A DNA stretch of 64,000 bases from Nocardioides ochotonae (GTDB lineage Bacteria > Actinomycetota > Actinomycetes > Propionibacteriales > Nocardioidaceae), in the NCBI RefSeq assembly GCF_011420305.2, contig NZ_CP061769.1:3211001-3275000 (forward strand), read 5' to 3'. Under the pieces are notes generated by a model that did not search any database, was not told the DNA's origin, and saw nothing but the letters and a program-made list of their open reading frames with translations. Position numbers and translations under genes: made by a program. This document shows positions 7,947 to 16,300 of the stretch, piece after piece (the first letter of the stretch is position 1; each line of letters opens with the position of its first letter).

Positions 7947-9245
7947 TCAGCCCACCTCGGAGTCGAGCTCGACCTCGACCCGCCGCTCCTCGCCGTCGCG
8001 CAGGACGGTGAACTCCACCGTCTCGCCCGGCTGGTGGGTGCGGATCGCCACGATCAGCGCGATGCCGTCGCTCACCCGCTCGCCGTCGATGGCCACCACC
8101 AGATCACCGGCGCGCAGGCCGCTGTCCTCGGCGGGGCTGCCGGCCATGACGGAGTCGATCTCCGCCCCCGCGCCCTCGCGCCGACCGGTCTGGACCTTTG
8201 CGCCGATCACGGGGTAGCGCGCCTCTCCGGTGCGCAGGATCTGGTCGGCGGTGATCCGGACCTGCTCGATCGGGATCGCGAAGCCCACGCCGATGTTGCC
8301 CGACTCGCTGCCGAGCAGGGTGCCGCCGGTGGTGGCGATCGCGGAGTTCACCCCGACCACCTGGCCGCGCAGGTTGACCAGCGGCCCGCCGGAGTTGCCG
8401 GGGTTGATCGCGGCGTCGGTCTGGACGGCGTTGATGTAGGAGGAGTCGTTGGCCGAGTCCCCGGTGGTGACCGGGCGCTGGAGGGCGCTGACGATGCCGG
8501 CGGTCACCGTCGAGCTCAGCCCGAGCGGCGACCCGATGGCGACGACCGTCTCCCCCACCCGCAGCGCCTGCGAGGCGCCCAGCGCGGCCGGGGTCAGGTC
8601 CTTGGCGTCCTCGGCGTACAGCACGGCGAGGTCGTAGACCGGGCTGCGTCCCACGACCTCGGCGGAGTAGCGGCTGCCGTCCTGGTCGACGATCGTGATC
8701 GAGTCGTCGCCCCGGGTGGCGTCGGCGACGACGTGGTTGTTGGTGACGATGTGTCCCTGCTTGTCCAGCACGAAGCCGGAGCCGGTGGCACCGCCCTCGC
8801 CGTCGACCTGCGCCAGGATCTGCACGGTGCTCGGCAGGAGCGCCTGGGCGACCGCGGCGACCGAGCCCTCCTCGCCGTCCAGCGGCGGCAGCTCCACGAG
8901 GTCGACCCCCGCGAGCCCGGCACTCACCGTGCCGGGGTCACGCTCGGCCAGCTCGTCGTGGAGCACGGAGCCGCCGTAGCCGCCGAGCACTCCGACCACG
9001 AGCGCGAGCGCGGCGACGGTCGGCCACACCCAGCCGCTGGGACGGGCGCGCCGGTGCGCAGGGTCGGGCGGCGGCAGCGGCGCGGTCGGCGGCGCTCCGT
9101 AGCCCGCCCACGGCGGCGGAGGCGCCACCGGCCGCGGCCCAGCGGGCGGCGTCCAGCTCGGTGCCGCGGCCGACGGCGCGATCGGCTGGGTCGGCTCACC
9201 CTCGTCGGGTGCGGGCCGGGGCGCGGGCTCGTCGTGGTCGTTCAC
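7947..9245 (-). CDS. htrA: HtrA-like membrane-anchored serine protease (S1C, PDZ)
   Basis: A 432-residue protease with a proline-rich cytoplasmic N-terminus (1-70), one transmembrane helix (about 72-92), an extracytoplasmic trypsin-like domain with the triad H171 (TNNHVVAD), D205 (VYDLAVLY) and S285 (NPGNSGGPL), and a C-terminal PDZ domain (about 335-425, SGLRAGDLVVAIDGERV). Such proteases degrade or process misfolded envelope proteins. It follows the anti-sigma gene by 48 bp on the same strand, matching the sigE-rseA-htrA arrangement of mycobacteria, and so is probably part of the sigma-E envelope stress response. Confidence 0.93.
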   Translation of the reverse strand: MNDHDEPAPRPAPDEGEPTQPIAPSAAAPSWTPPAGPRPVAPPPPWAGYGAPPTAPLPPPDPAHRRARPSGWVWPTVAALALVVGVLGGYGGSVLHDELAERDPGTVSAGLAGVDLVELPPLDGEEGSVAAVAQALLPSTVQILAQVDGEGGATGSGFVLDKQGHIVTNNHVVADATRGDDSITIVDQDGSRYSAEVVGRSPVYDLAVLYAEDAKDLTPAALGASQALRVGETVVAIGSPLGLSSTVTAGIVSALQRPVTTGDSANDSSYINAVQTDAAINPGNSGGPLVNLRGQVVGVNSAIATTGGTLLGSESGNIGVGFAIPIEQVRITADQILRTGEARYPVIGAKVQTGRREGAGAEIDSVMAGSPAEDSGLRAGDLVVAIDGERVSDGIALIVAIRTHQPGETVEFTVLRDGEERRVEVELDSEVG

Positions 9246-9293
9246 CCCGCCATCATCGCCTGCACCCCGAAATCACGGCACCGTGGCCGGGTC

Positions 9294-9776
9294 TCAGGGC
9301 TGGCGGCGTACCGGTCCGAGCAGCGGCGTGGGCCCGTGCGAGGGGGTCACCTGGTTGACCGACGCCGGTGCGGGCGTGCGGTCGGGCTGGGGGGCCGAGG
9401 CGGGGCCGGTGCTCATCACGACCACGCCCAGGACGGCGGCGCCGAGAGCGCCGCTGCCGACGGCGACGACCGCGCGACGGGACCGGTGGGCCGGCGCGGT
9501 CGCCAGGGCCAGGTAGGCATCGCCTGGCGGTACGCCGAGGGCCGGGCCCGGGTGCGTCACGGCGAGGGCCCCGCGCAGCGAGCCCTTCAGGCCGTCGGGC
9601 GCCTGGGCACCGCCCAGGGCCAGCCCGGCGAGCCGGGTCTTGACCCAGCCCTCGCGCTCCACCTGGTCGCGGCAGCTGTGGCACTGGTGCACGTGGGCCC
9701 AGGCGCGGTCGGCCTCGGCCTCGGTGAGCTGGCCGTCGAGCAGCGCGCTGACGCGGGTGCCGAGGTGACCGATCAC
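9294..9776 (-). CDS. rseA: Zinc-binding anti-sigma factor (RseA-like, ZAS motif)
   Basis: A 160-residue protein starting with GTG 9776, overlapping the sigma factor's TGA (GTGA). The N-terminus carries the ZAS/zf-HC2 signature H28-x3-C32-x2-C35 (within [10 protein letters not shown]), which binds zinc and the sigma factor. A C-terminal hydrophobic segment (about 102-121, [20 protein letters not shown]) suggests membrane anchoring, followed by a short external tail rich in Pro and Ser. In the mycobacterial counterpart release of sigma-E follows phosphorylation and proteolysis of RseA; whether that holds here is unknown. Confidence 0.9.
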   Translation of the reverse strand: MIGHLGTRVSALLDGQLTEAEADRAWAHVHQCHSCRDQVEREGWVKTRLAGLALGGAQAPDGLKGSLRGALAVTHPGPALGVPPGDAYLALATAPAHRSRRAVVAVGSGALGAAVLGVVVMSTGPASAPQPDRTPAPASVNQVTPSHGPTPLLGPVRRQP

Positions 9777-10408
9777 TGCGCGCCCCGTCCGAGCGCCCGG
9801 CCGGTGGCGACGTCGGCCGGGGTGAGGAGGTCCGGGACCGGGCCGGAGTAGCGGGTGCGACCGGCGGCCGGCGCCCGATGTGCGAGCGCGGTGCGCAGCA
9901 TCGCGCGGCCGCGGTGGATGCGGGAGCGCACGGTGCCGAGCTTGGCGCCGAGGATGTCGGCGATCTCCTCGTAGGGCAGCCCCTCGACGTCGCACAGCAC
10001 GACCGCGGCGCGGAAGTCCGGAGGCAGGATGGCGAGCGCGGACTCGACGTCGTCGTCGAAGCGCTGCTCGGTGTAGGCCGCCTCCGGGGGCAGCGAGCTG
10101 CTGGTCAGCCGGTCGGCGCGGGCATCGGAGAGCGCGTCGAAGCGGATGCGCTGCTTGCGGCGGGCTTGGTCGAGGAAGAGGTTGGTGGTGATCCGGTGCA
10201 GCCAGCCCTCGAAGGTGCCCGGTGTGTAGGTCGACAGCGAGCGGAACACCCGGACGAAGACCTCCTGGGTGAGGTCCTCGGCGTCGTGGCGGTCGCCGGT
10301 CAGGCGGTAGGCGAGGCGGTAGACGCGGTCGGAGTGGCGCTCGACGACCTCGTCCCAGGTGGGCACCTCGCCGGAGGTGTCGACGTCCCGCTCCTGGTGG
10401 GTGTCCAT
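9773..10408 (-). CDS. sigE: ECF RNA polymerase sigma factor, SigE type
   Basis: A 211-residue ECF sigma factor. Region 2 is visible in [20 protein letters not shown] and [14 protein letters not shown]; region 4 in [20 protein letters not shown] and [17 protein letters not shown] 10406-10408 is preceded by AAGGAG six bases upstream; a longer frame from 10459 lacks such a site. It directs transcription of envelope and oxidative stress genes. The anti-sigma gene overlaps its stop. Upstream, a GGAAC-N17-CGTT element on the same strand fits an ECF promoter and suggests autoregulation. Confidence 0.93.
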   Translation of the reverse strand: MDTHQERDVDTSGEVPTWDEVVERHSDRVYRLAYRLTGDRHDAEDLTQEVFVRVFRSLSTYTPGTFEGWLHRITTNLFLDQARRKQRIRFDALSDARADRLTSSSLPPEAAYTEQRFDDDVESALAILPPDFRAAVVLCDVEGLPYEEIADILGAKLGTVRSRIHRGRAMLRTALAHRAPAAGRTRYSGPVPDLLTPADVATGRALGRGAQ

Positions 10409-10545
10409 CCCTGCTCCTTCGCCGCGCGACTCGGCTGGTCTCGCGTACCTCGTCCGCACTGGCGCCTGACCTTCCTCACGCTAGGGCTGTTGCCTGAGAG
10501 GAACCTGACCGGAGCCCGAGGCGCCGGATCGTTCTTGTGGTGCTG

Positions 10546-10571
10546 AACGAACGACACGGAGACGATGTTCC
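10546..10571 (-). promoter_or_regulatory. Candidate ECF sigma promoter of sigE
   Basis: On the minus strand GGAAC (10571-10567) is followed after 17 bases by CGTT (10549-10546), matching the general ECF consensus of a GGAAC -35 and CGTT -10. A transcript from about 10538 would give a leader of roughly 130 nt before the sigE ATG. It also overlaps the far-upstream ATG of the divergent methyltransferase frame, which argues that the methyltransferase starts further downstream. Confidence 0.45.
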
Positions 10572-10654
10572 CCAGACCACTCTGCCTTGTACGGTGGCCG
10601 TGCACGTCCGCGACCTGCCCGTCACCGGGCGGGCGCCGTACCCAGGAGGCAGAC

Positions 10655-11323
10655 ATCACCACCACCCCGCCGACGAAGCCCGTCCAGGCATCGAGCTGGG
10701 CTCATGCCGAGACCTACGTGCCCGAGGACGACGTCCTCGCCGCGGCGCGGGCCCGCGCCGCCGAGGTCGGTGTCGTCCCCATCGGTTCCGGCAGCGGCGC
10801 AGCCCTGCGCTTCCTCGCCTCCGTGCTCGAGGCCCGCGCCGTCGTCGAGGTCGGCACCGGCACCGGGGTCTCCGGGCTCTGGCTGCTGCGGGGCATGCGC
10901 GCCGACGGCGTGCTCACCACCGTGGACATCGAGACCGAGCACCAGCGCCTCGCCCGCCAGTCCTTCACCGAGGCTGGGATCCCCACCAACCGCGCCCGGA
11001 CGATCTCCGGCGCGGCCCTCGACGTGCTCCCGCGCCTGACCGACGGCCACTACGACCTGGTCTTCTGCGACGGCGACAAGACGGAGTACTCCGCCTACCT
11101 CGCCGAGGCGATGCGCCTGCTGCGGCCCGGCGGCGTGGTGGCCTTCGACAACGCCCTGTGGCACGACCGCGTGGCCGACCCCTCCCAGCGTGACGAGGAG
11201 ACCGTGGCCATCCGCGAGCTGGGCAAGGAGATCGCCGCCCACGACGAGCTCGTCTCCCTGCTCCTCCCCGTCGGCGACGGGCTGCTGCTCGCGAAGAAGG
11301 AGTGGAACCCCGAGACCCACTGA
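10655..11323 (+). CDS. O-methyltransferase divergent from sigE
   Basis: SAM-dependent class I methyltransferase resembling M. tuberculosis Rv1220c, which also lies divergent from sigE. Motif I is in VVEVGTGTGVSGLWLLRGM, the following acidic strand is LTTVDIETEHQRLARQ, and the Mg-binding-type DxD region reads YDLVFCDGDKTEY. Substrate unknown. The start is uncertain. The conserved sequence begins near SSWAHAETYVPEDDVL. There is no ATG, GTG or TTG between an ATG at 10565 and this point, but AGGAGG (10644-10649) sits five bases before an ATC at 10655. Initiation at that AUC would give 222 residues, close to the 215 of Rv1220c; ATG 10565 would give 252 and has only a GGAG three bases away. Confidence 0.88.
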   Translation: MTTTPPTKPVQASSWAHAETYVPEDDVLAAARARAAEVGVVPIGSGSGAALRFLASVLEARAVVEVGTGTGVSGLWLLRGMRADGVLTTVDIETEHQRLARQSFTEAGIPTNRARTISGAALDVLPRLTDGHYDLVFCDGDKTEYSAYLAEAMRLLRPGGVVAFDNALWHDRVADPSQRDEETVAIRELGKEIAAHDELVSLLLPVGDGLLLAKKEWNPETH

Positions 11324-11354
11324 GGCTCGGGCGCTCCCCTGCGCACCACACGAC

Positions 11355-11386
11355 GTCGGGCTCGGACCAGCTGGTCCGAGCCCGAC
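11355..11386. terminator. Bidirectional hairpin between convergent genes
   Basis: A perfect 14-bp stem (GTCGGGCTCGGACC and its complement) closing an AGCT loop, lying between the methyltransferase stop (11323) and the MMPL gene stop (11420). No long U-tract follows, which is common in high-GC terminators. Confidence 0.7.
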
Positions 11387-11419
11387 TGCGTCTCTGCGTC
11401 TCTTCGTCTCTGGGAGGAC

Positions 11420-13543
11420 TCAGCCGGCGTTGGCCGGCTCGGGGGTGTCGGCGCCGCCGGTGGTCCGCCCCTGCACCCCGAACCGCTTGGGCCACCAGAA
11501 GGCGTCGCCGAGCAGGAGCGCGAGCGCGGGCACCAGGACCGTGCGCACCAGCAGGGTGTCCAGCAGGACGCCGATGCAGATCACGGTGCCGATCTGGGCC
11601 AGCACCACCAGCGGCAGCACGCCGAGCACGGCGAAGACGGCCGCCAGCACGATGCCGGCGCTGGTGATGACGCCACCGGTCGCGGTCAGGGCGCGGAGCA
11701 TGCCGCGTCGTGGGCCGTGCGTGCGCGCCTCCTCCCGCGCCCGGGTGACGAGGAAGATGTTGTAGTCCACCCCGAGCGCCACCAGGAACAGGAACGACAG
11801 CAGCGGGGTGCTGTTGTCCAGGGCGTCGAAGCCCAGCGGGCCGGTGAACAGCCACCACGACGCACCGAGCGCCGCGACGTACGTCGCCAGGACCGTGAGC
11901 ACCAGCAGCACCGCGGCCACGGGCGCGCGCAGCAGCGCCAGCAGGGCGCCGAGCACGAGCACCAGGATCAGCGGCAGGATCACCATCCGGTCCCGCACGG
12001 CGCCGGTGTTCTCGTCGATCGCCTGGGCCTCGGTGCCGGTGACGTGGGTGTCGTCGTAGTCCGCGAGCCGGTCGCGCAGCCGCTCGACGCCATCCCGCAC
12101 CTCCTGCGATCCGGTGTCCCCGGCCAGCACCGCCTCGATCTGGGCGACGCCGTTGCCCTCCTCGGTGATCCGCGCACCGCTCACGCCCTCGGTGTCAGCG
12201 ATCGTGCGCAGCACCTCACGCGGGTCGTCGGCACCGGTCACCACGCGGGCCGGGTCGACCAGGCCCGCGGGGAAGGACTCGCCGACCCGCTGCAGAGCGG
12301 TGATCGCCTCGGGCTCGTCGAGGAACTGGTCCTCGGTGTCCAGACCCGAGCGCAGCCCGAACACGCCGGTGGCCAGGACCGCCAGGAACACCAGCGAGGC
12401 GACGACGAACGCCGCCGATCGGCGCGAGACCTGGTGCCCGATCCGGGCAAAGACCGAGGTGGTGCTGTCGACCAGCGACGCCTCGCCGACGTGCGGCACC
12501 TTCGGCCAGAAGATCCACCGCCCGAACAGCACCAGCGCGGCGGGCAGCACGACCAGCGCGGCGAAGACCGCGACGACGATGCCGATCGCGGTGGCCAGGC
12601 CCAGGCCGCGGGTGGTCGGGGTCAGCGAGAGCAGCAGCGTGAGCACGCCCAGCACCACCGTCGTGGCGCTGGCGAGCACGGCCGGCGCCGTACGGCCCAG
12701 CGCGACGCGCATCGCCTCGTGCCGCGACTCGCGTCGTCGCAGCTCGTCGCGGTAGCGCGAGATCAGCAGCAGGGCGTAGTTGGTGCCGGCGCCGAAGACC
12801 AGCACCGACAAGATCCCCACCGTCGACTCGTCCCAGGCCACGTCGAGGCGCGCGAGCACCTGGGTGGCCACGATCGCAGCGACCCTGTCGGCCACGCCGA
12901 CCACGATGATCGGGACCAGCCAGAGCACCGGGCTGCGGTAGGTGATCACGAGCAGGATCGCGACGATGCCGATGGTGGAGAGCAGCAGGCGCACGTCGGC
13001 ACCGGCGAAGACCTCGGCGAGGTCGGCCCGCACGGCGGCCGGGCCGGTGACCTCCTCCTCGACGCCGTCCGGGACGCCCTCGGCGAGCTGGTCGCGCAGG
13101 TCGGCCACGACGTCGGAGTTCTCATCCGACGTCGTCGCCTCGACCGGCACCACCGCGATCGCCGCAGTCCCGTCCTCGGAGACCTGGAGCGGCCCGTCGG
13201 GACCGACCGGCGCGGCCTTGACGTCGGAGGCCAGGGTGCGCAGCTCACCGAGCGCCCGCTGCTCCAGCTTCCCGCCGCCGCTGGCACTGAAGACCACCAC
13301 CGCGGTGCTCGCGCCCTTGTCGGGCAGCTTCTCCTGCAGCTCGGTGGCATAGGTGCTGTCCTGCCCGGCGGGCAGCGCGTCGATGTCGGTGCGGGTGCGG
13401 TCGCCCTCGCCCACGAGGCCGAGCATCAGCACGCCCAGCACCAGCGGGAGCAGCGCCACCAGCCAAGCAGTCCGGCGTCCGGTGATGAGCCGGGTCAGCC
13501 GTCCCCCCGCGTCGTGCCCCGTCCGGGCCGCGGTGTCTTCCAT
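11420..13543 (-). CDS. MMPL-family RND transporter
   Basis: A 707-residue exporter with the two-fold RND layout: an N-terminal membrane helix (AWLVALLPLVLGVLMLGLVG), a large external loop (about 45-185), five helices (about 187-360), a second external loop (about 385-530) and a final helix bundle. Motifs include VFGAGTNYALLLISRYRDEL and the second-half VDYNIFLVTRAREE. MMPL proteins export lipids or lipophilic drugs using the proton gradient. ATG 13543 has a GGGAGAG ribosome site. It is divergent from a MarR regulator, the usual drug- or lipid-responsive arrangement, with a candidate MarR operator in the 61-bp gap. Confidence 0.93.
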   Translation of the reverse strand: MEDTAARTGHDAGGRLTRLITGRRTAWLVALLPLVLGVLMLGLVGEGDRTRTDIDALPAGQDSTYATELQEKLPDKGASTAVVVFSASGGGKLEQRALGELRTLASDVKAAPVGPDGPLQVSEDGTAAIAVVPVEATTSDENSDVVADLRDQLAEGVPDGVEEEVTGPAAVRADLAEVFAGADVRLLLSTIGIVAILLVITYRSPVLWLVPIIVVGVADRVAAIVATQVLARLDVAWDESTVGILSVLVFGAGTNYALLLISRYRDELRRRESRHEAMRVALGRTAPAVLASATTVVLGVLTLLLSLTPTTRGLGLATAIGIVVAVFAALVVLPAALVLFGRWIFWPKVPHVGEASLVDSTTSVFARIGHQVSRRSAAFVVASLVFLAVLATGVFGLRSGLDTEDQFLDEPEAITALQRVGESFPAGLVDPARVVTGADDPREVLRTIADTEGVSGARITEEGNGVAQIEAVLAGDTGSQEVRDGVERLRDRLADYDDTHVTGTEAQAIDENTGAVRDRMVILPLILVLVLGALLALLRAPVAAVLLVLTVLATYVAALGASWWLFTGPLGFDALDNSTPLLSFLFLVALGVDYNIFLVTRAREEARTHGPRRGMLRALTATGGVITSAGIVLAAVFAVLGVLPLVVLAQIGTVICIGVLLDTLLVRTVLVPALALLLGDAFWWPKRFGVQGRTTGGADTPEPANAG

Positions 13544-13580
13544 GAGCGCTCTCCCTGCATCCTTCTCGATTGTTCGCTAA

Positions 13581-13593
13581 CTTAGATACTAAG
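13581..13593. promoter_or_regulatory. Candidate MarR operator
   Basis: Perfect inverted repeat CTTAG-ATA-CTAAG in the 61-bp region between the divergent MMPL and MarR genes, overlapping the start of the MarR ribosome binding site AAGGAGGTGA (13591-13600). Position and TTAG/CTAA arms fit a MarR-family autoregulatory site. Confidence 0.6.
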
Positions 13594-13604
13594 GAGGTGA
13601 GCAA

Positions 13605-14066
13605 ATGTCGGAGAACCCGCGCCTGACCGGGCCGATGCCCGCACTGCGCGAGCTGATGACGCTCACCGTGCGCGTCCGCCACCAGCTCGCCCGTCGAGCC
13701 GGGCTGAGCGAGACCGAGCTGCTCGCGCTCGACCACCTCTCCACCGGGGTCCGTGGCCCCGCCGAGCTCGCCCGACTGCTCGACGTGAGCACCCCGGCGG
13801 CCACCGGCATCGTGGACCGCCTCGAGCGGCGCGGACACGCGCTGCGCCGTGCGCACGAGGCCGACCGGCGCCGCACCGAGGTGCACATGACCCAGACCGG
13901 CCGGGTGGAGGTGCGCGCCCAGCTCGAGCCGATGCTCGAGGCGATGCGCGACCTCGACGCGGGATTCAGCCAGGAGGAGCTGGACGTGGTCGAGCGCTAC
14001 CTGCGCGGCGCCCAGGGCGCGATGCGCGCACTGCTGGACGAGCAGCCGGAGTCAGAGGCGCGCTGA
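13605..14066 (+). CDS. MarR-family transcriptional regulator
   Basis: A 153-residue MarR protein. The winged helix runs from LSETELLALDHLSTG through GPAELARLLDVSTPAATGIV (recognition helix) to the wing HALRRAHEADRRRTEVHM; the ends form the dimer helices. The ribosome binding site is unusually strong, AAGGAGGTGA five bases before the ATG. It probably represses itself and the divergent MMPL exporter through the inverted repeat at 13581-13593 (inference). Its stop overlaps the stop of the convergent 112-residue gene by 15 bp. Confidence 0.93.
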   Translation: MSENPRLTGPMPALRELMTLTVRVRHQLARRAGLSETELLALDHLSTGVRGPAELARLLDVSTPAATGIVDRLERRGHALRRAHEADRRRTEVHMTQTGRVEVRAQLEPMLEAMRDLDAGFSQEELDVVERYLRGAQGAMRALLDEQPESEAR

Positions 14067-14390
14067 GGCCTCGAAGCCGTCCCAGCCCTCCGCGATCCCG
14101 ACGATCTCGCAGGGCTGCACGAGCTCCGGGGGGCTGCCGATGATCCGGGAGATCTCCGAGCCCTCGACGGTCTCGGCCAGCTCGGCCTCGAAGTCCGCGC
14201 ACGCCTGGTCGGAGGCGAAGACGTAGACCGCCTCGAACCACTCCCCCGGCGCCGTGCGCCAGAGCTTGAACCGCAGCCCGGAGCGACCGGTGTAGGTCGC
14301 GTGCTCGGCGCTCGCCACGTGCCGAGCGAGCTCCTGACCGACGCCGGCCGGGGCATCCCCCAGCGGCCAGCGCACGGTCAGGCCCTTCAC
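14052..14390 (-). CDS. Small uncharacterised protein coupled to pepA
   Basis: A 112-residue protein from GTG 14390, which overlaps the pepA TGA (GTGA), so it is probably translated by coupling. The sequence (KGLTVRWPLGDAPAGVGQEL, WFEAVYVFASDQACADFEAE) suggests an alpha-beta ferredoxin-like (ABM/dimeric barrel) fold, but I recognise no named family. No signal peptide or membrane helix. It overlaps the MarR gene by 15 bp at the 3' end. Confidence 0.75.
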   Translation of the reverse strand: MKGLTVRWPLGDAPAGVGQELARHVASAEHATYTGRSGLRFKLWRTAPGEWFEAVYVFASDQACADFEAELAETVEGSEISRIIGSPPELVQPCEIVGIAEGWDGFEASARL

Positions 14391-15952
14391 CCGATGCCCG
14401 CCAGCGGTGATTCGCCACCCAGCCACTGCAGCAGCGCCCGGGCACCGAAGCCGGTGGGACCGGTGGTCCACTCGTGCCGCTCCTCGGGGGCGTCGCCCAC
14501 CGAGGCCACGTCGAGGTGGGCCCACGGCACGTCGCCGACGAAGTGCTGGAGGAACAGCGCCGCGGTGATCGCCCCGGGGCCGCCGGCGGCGTTGTCGGCG
14601 TCGGCGACCTTGGAGGAGAGCTTGTCCTCATAGACCGAGGCCAGCGGGAAGCGCCACAGCTCCTCGCCCGAGGCCGCGCCCGCAGCCTCGATCGCCGCAG
14701 CGAGCGCATCGTCGTTGGCGAAGAAGCCGCCGAGGTGCTGGCCCAGCGCGACCTTCATCGCGCCGGTCAGCGTGGCGACGTCGACGACCACGGTCGGGTC
14801 CAGCTCGGCCACGGCATAGGCAAGCGCGTCGGCGAGGACCAGGCGGCCCTCGGCGTCGGTGTTGGTGACCTCGCTGGTGCGCCCGCCGTAGTGGCGCACC
14901 ACGTCACCGGGCCGCATCGAGCTGCCGGAGACGGCGTTCTCGGCGGCCGGGACCAGCCCGATGACGCGGACCGGGCAGTCGAGGTCGCGCAGCGCGGCCA
15001 TGGTGGAGAGCACCACGGCGCCACCGGTCATGTCGCGCTTCATGGTGGTCATGGCCTGGGCGGGCTTGATCGAGAGGCCACCGGTGTCGAAGGTGATCCC
15101 CTTGCCGACGAGCACCACGGTGGGCGTGCGCCGCCCGTGCTTGCGGGGGGTGTAGTCGAGGCGGATCAGGCGCGGCGGCGTCGCCGAGCCCTGACCGACG
15201 CCGATCACGCCGCCGAAGCCCTCCGTGGCGAGTCGCTGCTCGTCCCAGACGGTGACCTCGAGGCCGGCCTCGGCGGCCAGCTCGACGGCCTGCTCGGCGA
15301 GCCAGGCGGGGTTCTTGAGGTTGGAGGGGACCGTCGCGAGCACGCGGGCGCGCCAGCCGGCGCCGCCGATCGCGATCGCGCGTCGTACGACGTGGTCCTC
15401 GGCGCCCGGGACGCCGGCGAGGACCACCCGGGTCACGGGCAGGTCCTCGGGCGGCGTGGAGCGCCAGTGGAAGACGAAGGAGCCGAGCATGGCACCCACG
15501 ACGAAGGCCTCGAGCGCCTCCGGGCCGGCGACCGCCGGGACGGAGGTGGCGACCGCGTCGCGGCGGCGTACGGCCCGGGCGAGCTCCGCGCCGGCCCGGC
15601 GCAGGTCGGCGGGGCGGGCCGCGCCCACCCCGACGAGCAGCACCAGGCGCAGCTCGGGATTGTCTGGACCGCCGGGCGCCACCGGCAGCGCGGTGACCTC
15701 CCCGGCGGCACCGGTGGCCCGCTCACCCTCGAGCAGGGCGAGGAGGTCGATCCCGAGCAGGGTGGCGAGCTCGTCGGCCCCCGGACCGAGCAGGACGCTG
15801 CCGCCCCCCTCGGCCGGGAGCACCGGCACGGCCACCACGTCCACCCCGCGCACCGCACTCGGCCGCTGCTCGCTGATCGCGAACTGCGGAGGTGAGGGCT
15901 GCGCGGGGAGGACGTGGGTCCGAGCAGAGGACGAACGCAGGGGTGTGGTCAA
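14387..15952 (-). CDS. pepA: Leucyl aminopeptidase (M17)
   Basis: Cytoplasmic metallo-aminopeptidase releasing N-terminal residues, with a role in peptide turnover. The 521-residue protein has the M17 metal ligands K284 and D289 (GKGITFDTGG), D307 (TTMKRDMTGGA), D366 and E368 (NTDAEGRL), plus the catalytic R370. The N-terminal domain (1 to about 195) is the less conserved regulatory part. The start chosen is TTG 15952, four bases after the DUF3117 stop; an in-frame extension upstream overlaps that gene and is unconserved. Operon order: DUF3117, pepA, small protein. Confidence 0.93.
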   Translation of the reverse strand: MTTPLRSSSARTHVLPAQPSPPQFAISEQRPSAVRGVDVVAVPVLPAEGGGSVLLGPGADELATLLGIDLLALLEGERATGAAGEVTALPVAPGGPDNPELRLVLLVGVGAARPADLRRAGAELARAVRRRDAVATSVPAVAGPEALEAFVVGAMLGSFVFHWRSTPPEDLPVTRVVLAGVPGAEDHVVRRAIAIGGAGWRARVLATVPSNLKNPAWLAEQAVELAAEAGLEVTVWDEQRLATEGFGGVIGVGQGSATPPRLIRLDYTPRKHGRRTPTVVLVGKGITFDTGGLSIKPAQAMTTMKRDMTGGAVVLSTMAALRDLDCPVRVIGLVPAAENAVSGSSMRPGDVVRHYGGRTSEVTNTDAEGRLVLADALAYAVAELDPTVVVDVATLTGAMKVALGQHLGGFFANDDALAAAIEAAGAASGEELWRFPLASVYEDKLSSKVADADNAAGGPGAITAALFLQHFVGDVPWAHLDVASVGDAPEERHEWTTGPTGFGARALLQWLGGESPLAGIG

Positions 15953-15956
15953 CGAC

Positions 15957-16124
15957 CTAGCCCACGACATCCTTGAGAGCATTGCCGAGCGCACCGGCTT
16001 CCTCGGCGTTGAGCTCGACAACGAGACGGCCACCACCCTCGAGGGGAACGCGCATCACGATGCCCCGACCCTCCTTGGTGACCTCCAGCGGACCGTCGCC
16101 CGTCCGCGGCTTCATCGCCGCCAT
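15957..16124 (-). CDS. DUF3117 protein (55 residues)
   Basis: A very conserved actinobacterial miniature protein: MAAMKPRTGDGPLEVTKEGR and then GGRLVVELNAEEAGALGNAL. Length 55 is exactly that of the family (Rv1211 in M. tuberculosis by memory). ATG 16122-16124 has GGAAGAGG upstream. Function unknown; the fold is a single small beta-alpha domain. It heads the pepA operon with a 4-bp gap. Confidence 0.95.
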   Translation of the reverse strand: MAAMKPRTGDGPLEVTKEGRGIVMRVPLEGGGRLVVELNAEEAGALGNALKDVVG

Positions 16125-16300
16125 CCGGCACCTCTTCCTTGCGGTTGTCCCTGCACCGGATCGAGCGACCACGGCGCGCGTGCTGGACCATTATCCCCTA
16201 TCCCCAGAGTGACTGGGGCCACACCCCGCGCACTGAATGCGGCGAGTTTCCAGCGGGTACACGCTCGGGTTCGGACCACGTGGTGGGGCAGACTGCCGGG

